DNA of 64,000 nucleotides, from positions 14,546,652 to 14,610,651 of the forward strand of contig CM064655.1 in NCBI GenBank assembly GCA_032717465.1, read 5' to 3'. The DNA is from Coenobita brevimanus (lineage: Eukaryota; Arthropoda; Malacostraca; Decapoda; Coenobitidae). Position 1 is the first letter of the stretch; each line of letters begins with the position of its first letter. The position numbers were made by a program, and so were the translations under genes. Under the pieces are notes generated by a model. The model was not told the DNA's origin, searched no databases, and saw nothing but the letters and a program-made list of their open reading frames with translations. Of the stretch, positions 62,647 through 64,000 are shown in pieces.

Positions 62647-64000
62647 CCCCTTAACCACGAGGCGTCACTTTCGTGATGCTTCGGAGCAAGGGATCATACT
62701 GCGGGGTGTCACTTTTGCGATTCTGTTATTTTGAATTCGCCCAGGCTTTCAAGTGGTGGCTTGTATCATCTATCAGTACTGGCAATGTCCAACACTAGTC
62801 AGCACTCCTACTCTCATCTGTACTCCAATCCATTGTTGACAATTTAGTCATTTCTCCCCGTTCTTGACTCCCCTCCCTACCTCCCCTCCATTACCCTCTC
62901 CTCTTGCCTGCCCGGCCGTGCTAAGTAAATCTTCCCCGGAATTTTCCACTGATTTCATCCATTGATATAAGCCCTATGCCCTATTCTTATACCAAATAAT
63001 ATATACAAGAAAGAAATAAGGTAAGTGAGAGTGCCATACACCTTGAATTGGCTAATTATTACCTGACAACACCTCACGTGCACTCGTTCGCTAATTTTCG
63101 CTGTTTATTTCCCCTTTAAATATGCAGTATAATCTATTCTCGTAATAAAAATATATATAAGAAAGGAAGGGAGAAGCCTAAGTGATATTTACATTCACCT
63201 GGAACTACCTAATTATTGCAGGCCACCACACTGTATTCTACGCTAAGTAAATCTTCCCTGGAATATTCCACTGATTTCATCCATTGAAATAAGCCCTATG
63301 CCCTATTCTTATACCAAATAATATATACAAAAAAGAAATAAGGTAAGTGATAGTGCCATACACCTGGAATTGGCTAATTATCACCTGACAACATCTCACG
63401 TGCACTCGTTCGCTAATTTTCGCTGTTTATTTCCTCTTGAAATATGCAGTATAATTTATTCTCGTAATAAAAATATATATAAGGAGGGAAGGGAGAAGCC
63501 TAAGTGATATTTATATTCACCCGGAACTACCTAATTTATAATGTATTGTCTAGATTTCCTGCCAATCATTTCAGAGCTACATATTAGCAGCTCTCCCGAG
63601 GCTGACATTGGCAGTAATGCATTCTCCCTAGGTAGGCCACCCTGGCCCACCACTATCAGTTTACTGTCGTCTTTCAAGGTGAAAGTACGTCGGATTCGCT
63701 CCTGCTAACTTCCGCCGCTTTTTAGCCCCATGCAAAGGGCCCTGTGACCTCTACCCCCTACTAAAACCTGTGTGGAAAGAGGTAAAGGGCTGACAATTGA
63801 TAGAGAGTGACTACGATCTTTCTGGTGAGTAAAACAGTGCAAGTGGAATTGTAAATAATGTGTAAATAATGTGTAAACAGCAAGTGAAAGCAATGAATGT
63901 AAATATAAGTGAACAGTGGAAAATAGTTTTATGAGTTACTTCAAGTGACAGTGCATAACACAGTGTAAATAAAATAGAAATGTAAATGATGTAAATAAAA
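62647..64000. mobile_element. piggyBac-like non-autonomous element (copy 2, cut by window end)
   Basis: TTAA at 62643-62646 precedes CCCCTTAACCACGAGGCGTC, which matches the left end of copy 1 (47513). The following 1.3 kb is collinear with copy 1 apart from a private duplication (about 62921-63241 and 63243-63560). It continues to the window end at the TGTAAATAATGTGTAAA region. The right end lies outside the window. Confidence 0.8.
62921..63560. repeat. 322-bp tandem duplication in piggyBac-like copy 2
   Basis: GCTAAGTAAATCTTCCC, ATTGaAATAAGCCCTATGCC, TCGTTCGCTAATTTTCGCTG and GGGAGAAGCCTAAGTGATAT recur at a 322-bp spacing. Copy 1 has this segment once. Confidence 0.85.

Overview
The window is eukaryotic nuclear DNA made almost entirely of mobile elements and simple repeats. 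I find no bacterial-type genes, rRNA, real tRNA or CRISPR. Dense TA/TG/GATA/GAT microsatellites, RTE, CR1, L2 and I-type LINEs, pogo/Tigger, Tc1, hAT and piggyBac-like DNA transposons, tRNA-derived SINEs and a short interstitial (CCTAA)n = (TTAGG)n tract point to an arthropod. A decapod crustacean is my best guess; that is inference. The only possible host coding sequence is one internal-exon-like block on the minus strand at 12036-12207.

Layout. 1-9.9 kb: DNA-transposon derivatives set in TA-rich microsatellites (a Tigger-like element at 1094-2535, a 3.2 kb TIR element at 4299-7464, an unusual palindromic Tc1 derivative at 8552-9575), one 5'-truncated RTE LINE copy and a tRNA-derived SINE. 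9.9-21 kb: mostly unrecognised sequence around the candidate exon, with a nearly complete Jockey-superfamily LINE (13457-16385), a Tigger derivative, a 101-bp minisatellite and a hAT MITE. 21-30.6 kb: RTE copies on the minus strand, one of them nested in an L2-like LINE on the plus strand. 31-33 kb: 3' part of an I-type LINE (RT C-terminus and RNase H).

34.2-52.7 kb is the most structured part. It is a head-to-tail chain, all on the minus strand, of five CR1-type LINE copies and one SINE. Each unit ends in a (CA)n tail that directly abuts the 5' end of the next. Two members carry nested RTE LINEs and one a TTAA-flanked piggyBac-like element. 53-59.4 kb is an I-type LINE with ORF1 (zinc knuckle) and ORF2 (endonuclease and RT), broken by an RTE fragment and a TTAA-flanked element. 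60-64 kb holds a decayed LINE, another Tigger derivative and the left part of a second piggyBac-like copy.

None of the elements looks fully intact: LINE copies are 5'-truncated, frameshifted or have altered catalytic motifs, and DNA transposons are internally deleted. The value of the window is in the nesting order, target preferences and chimeras it records. I do not see a convincing undescribed gene system.
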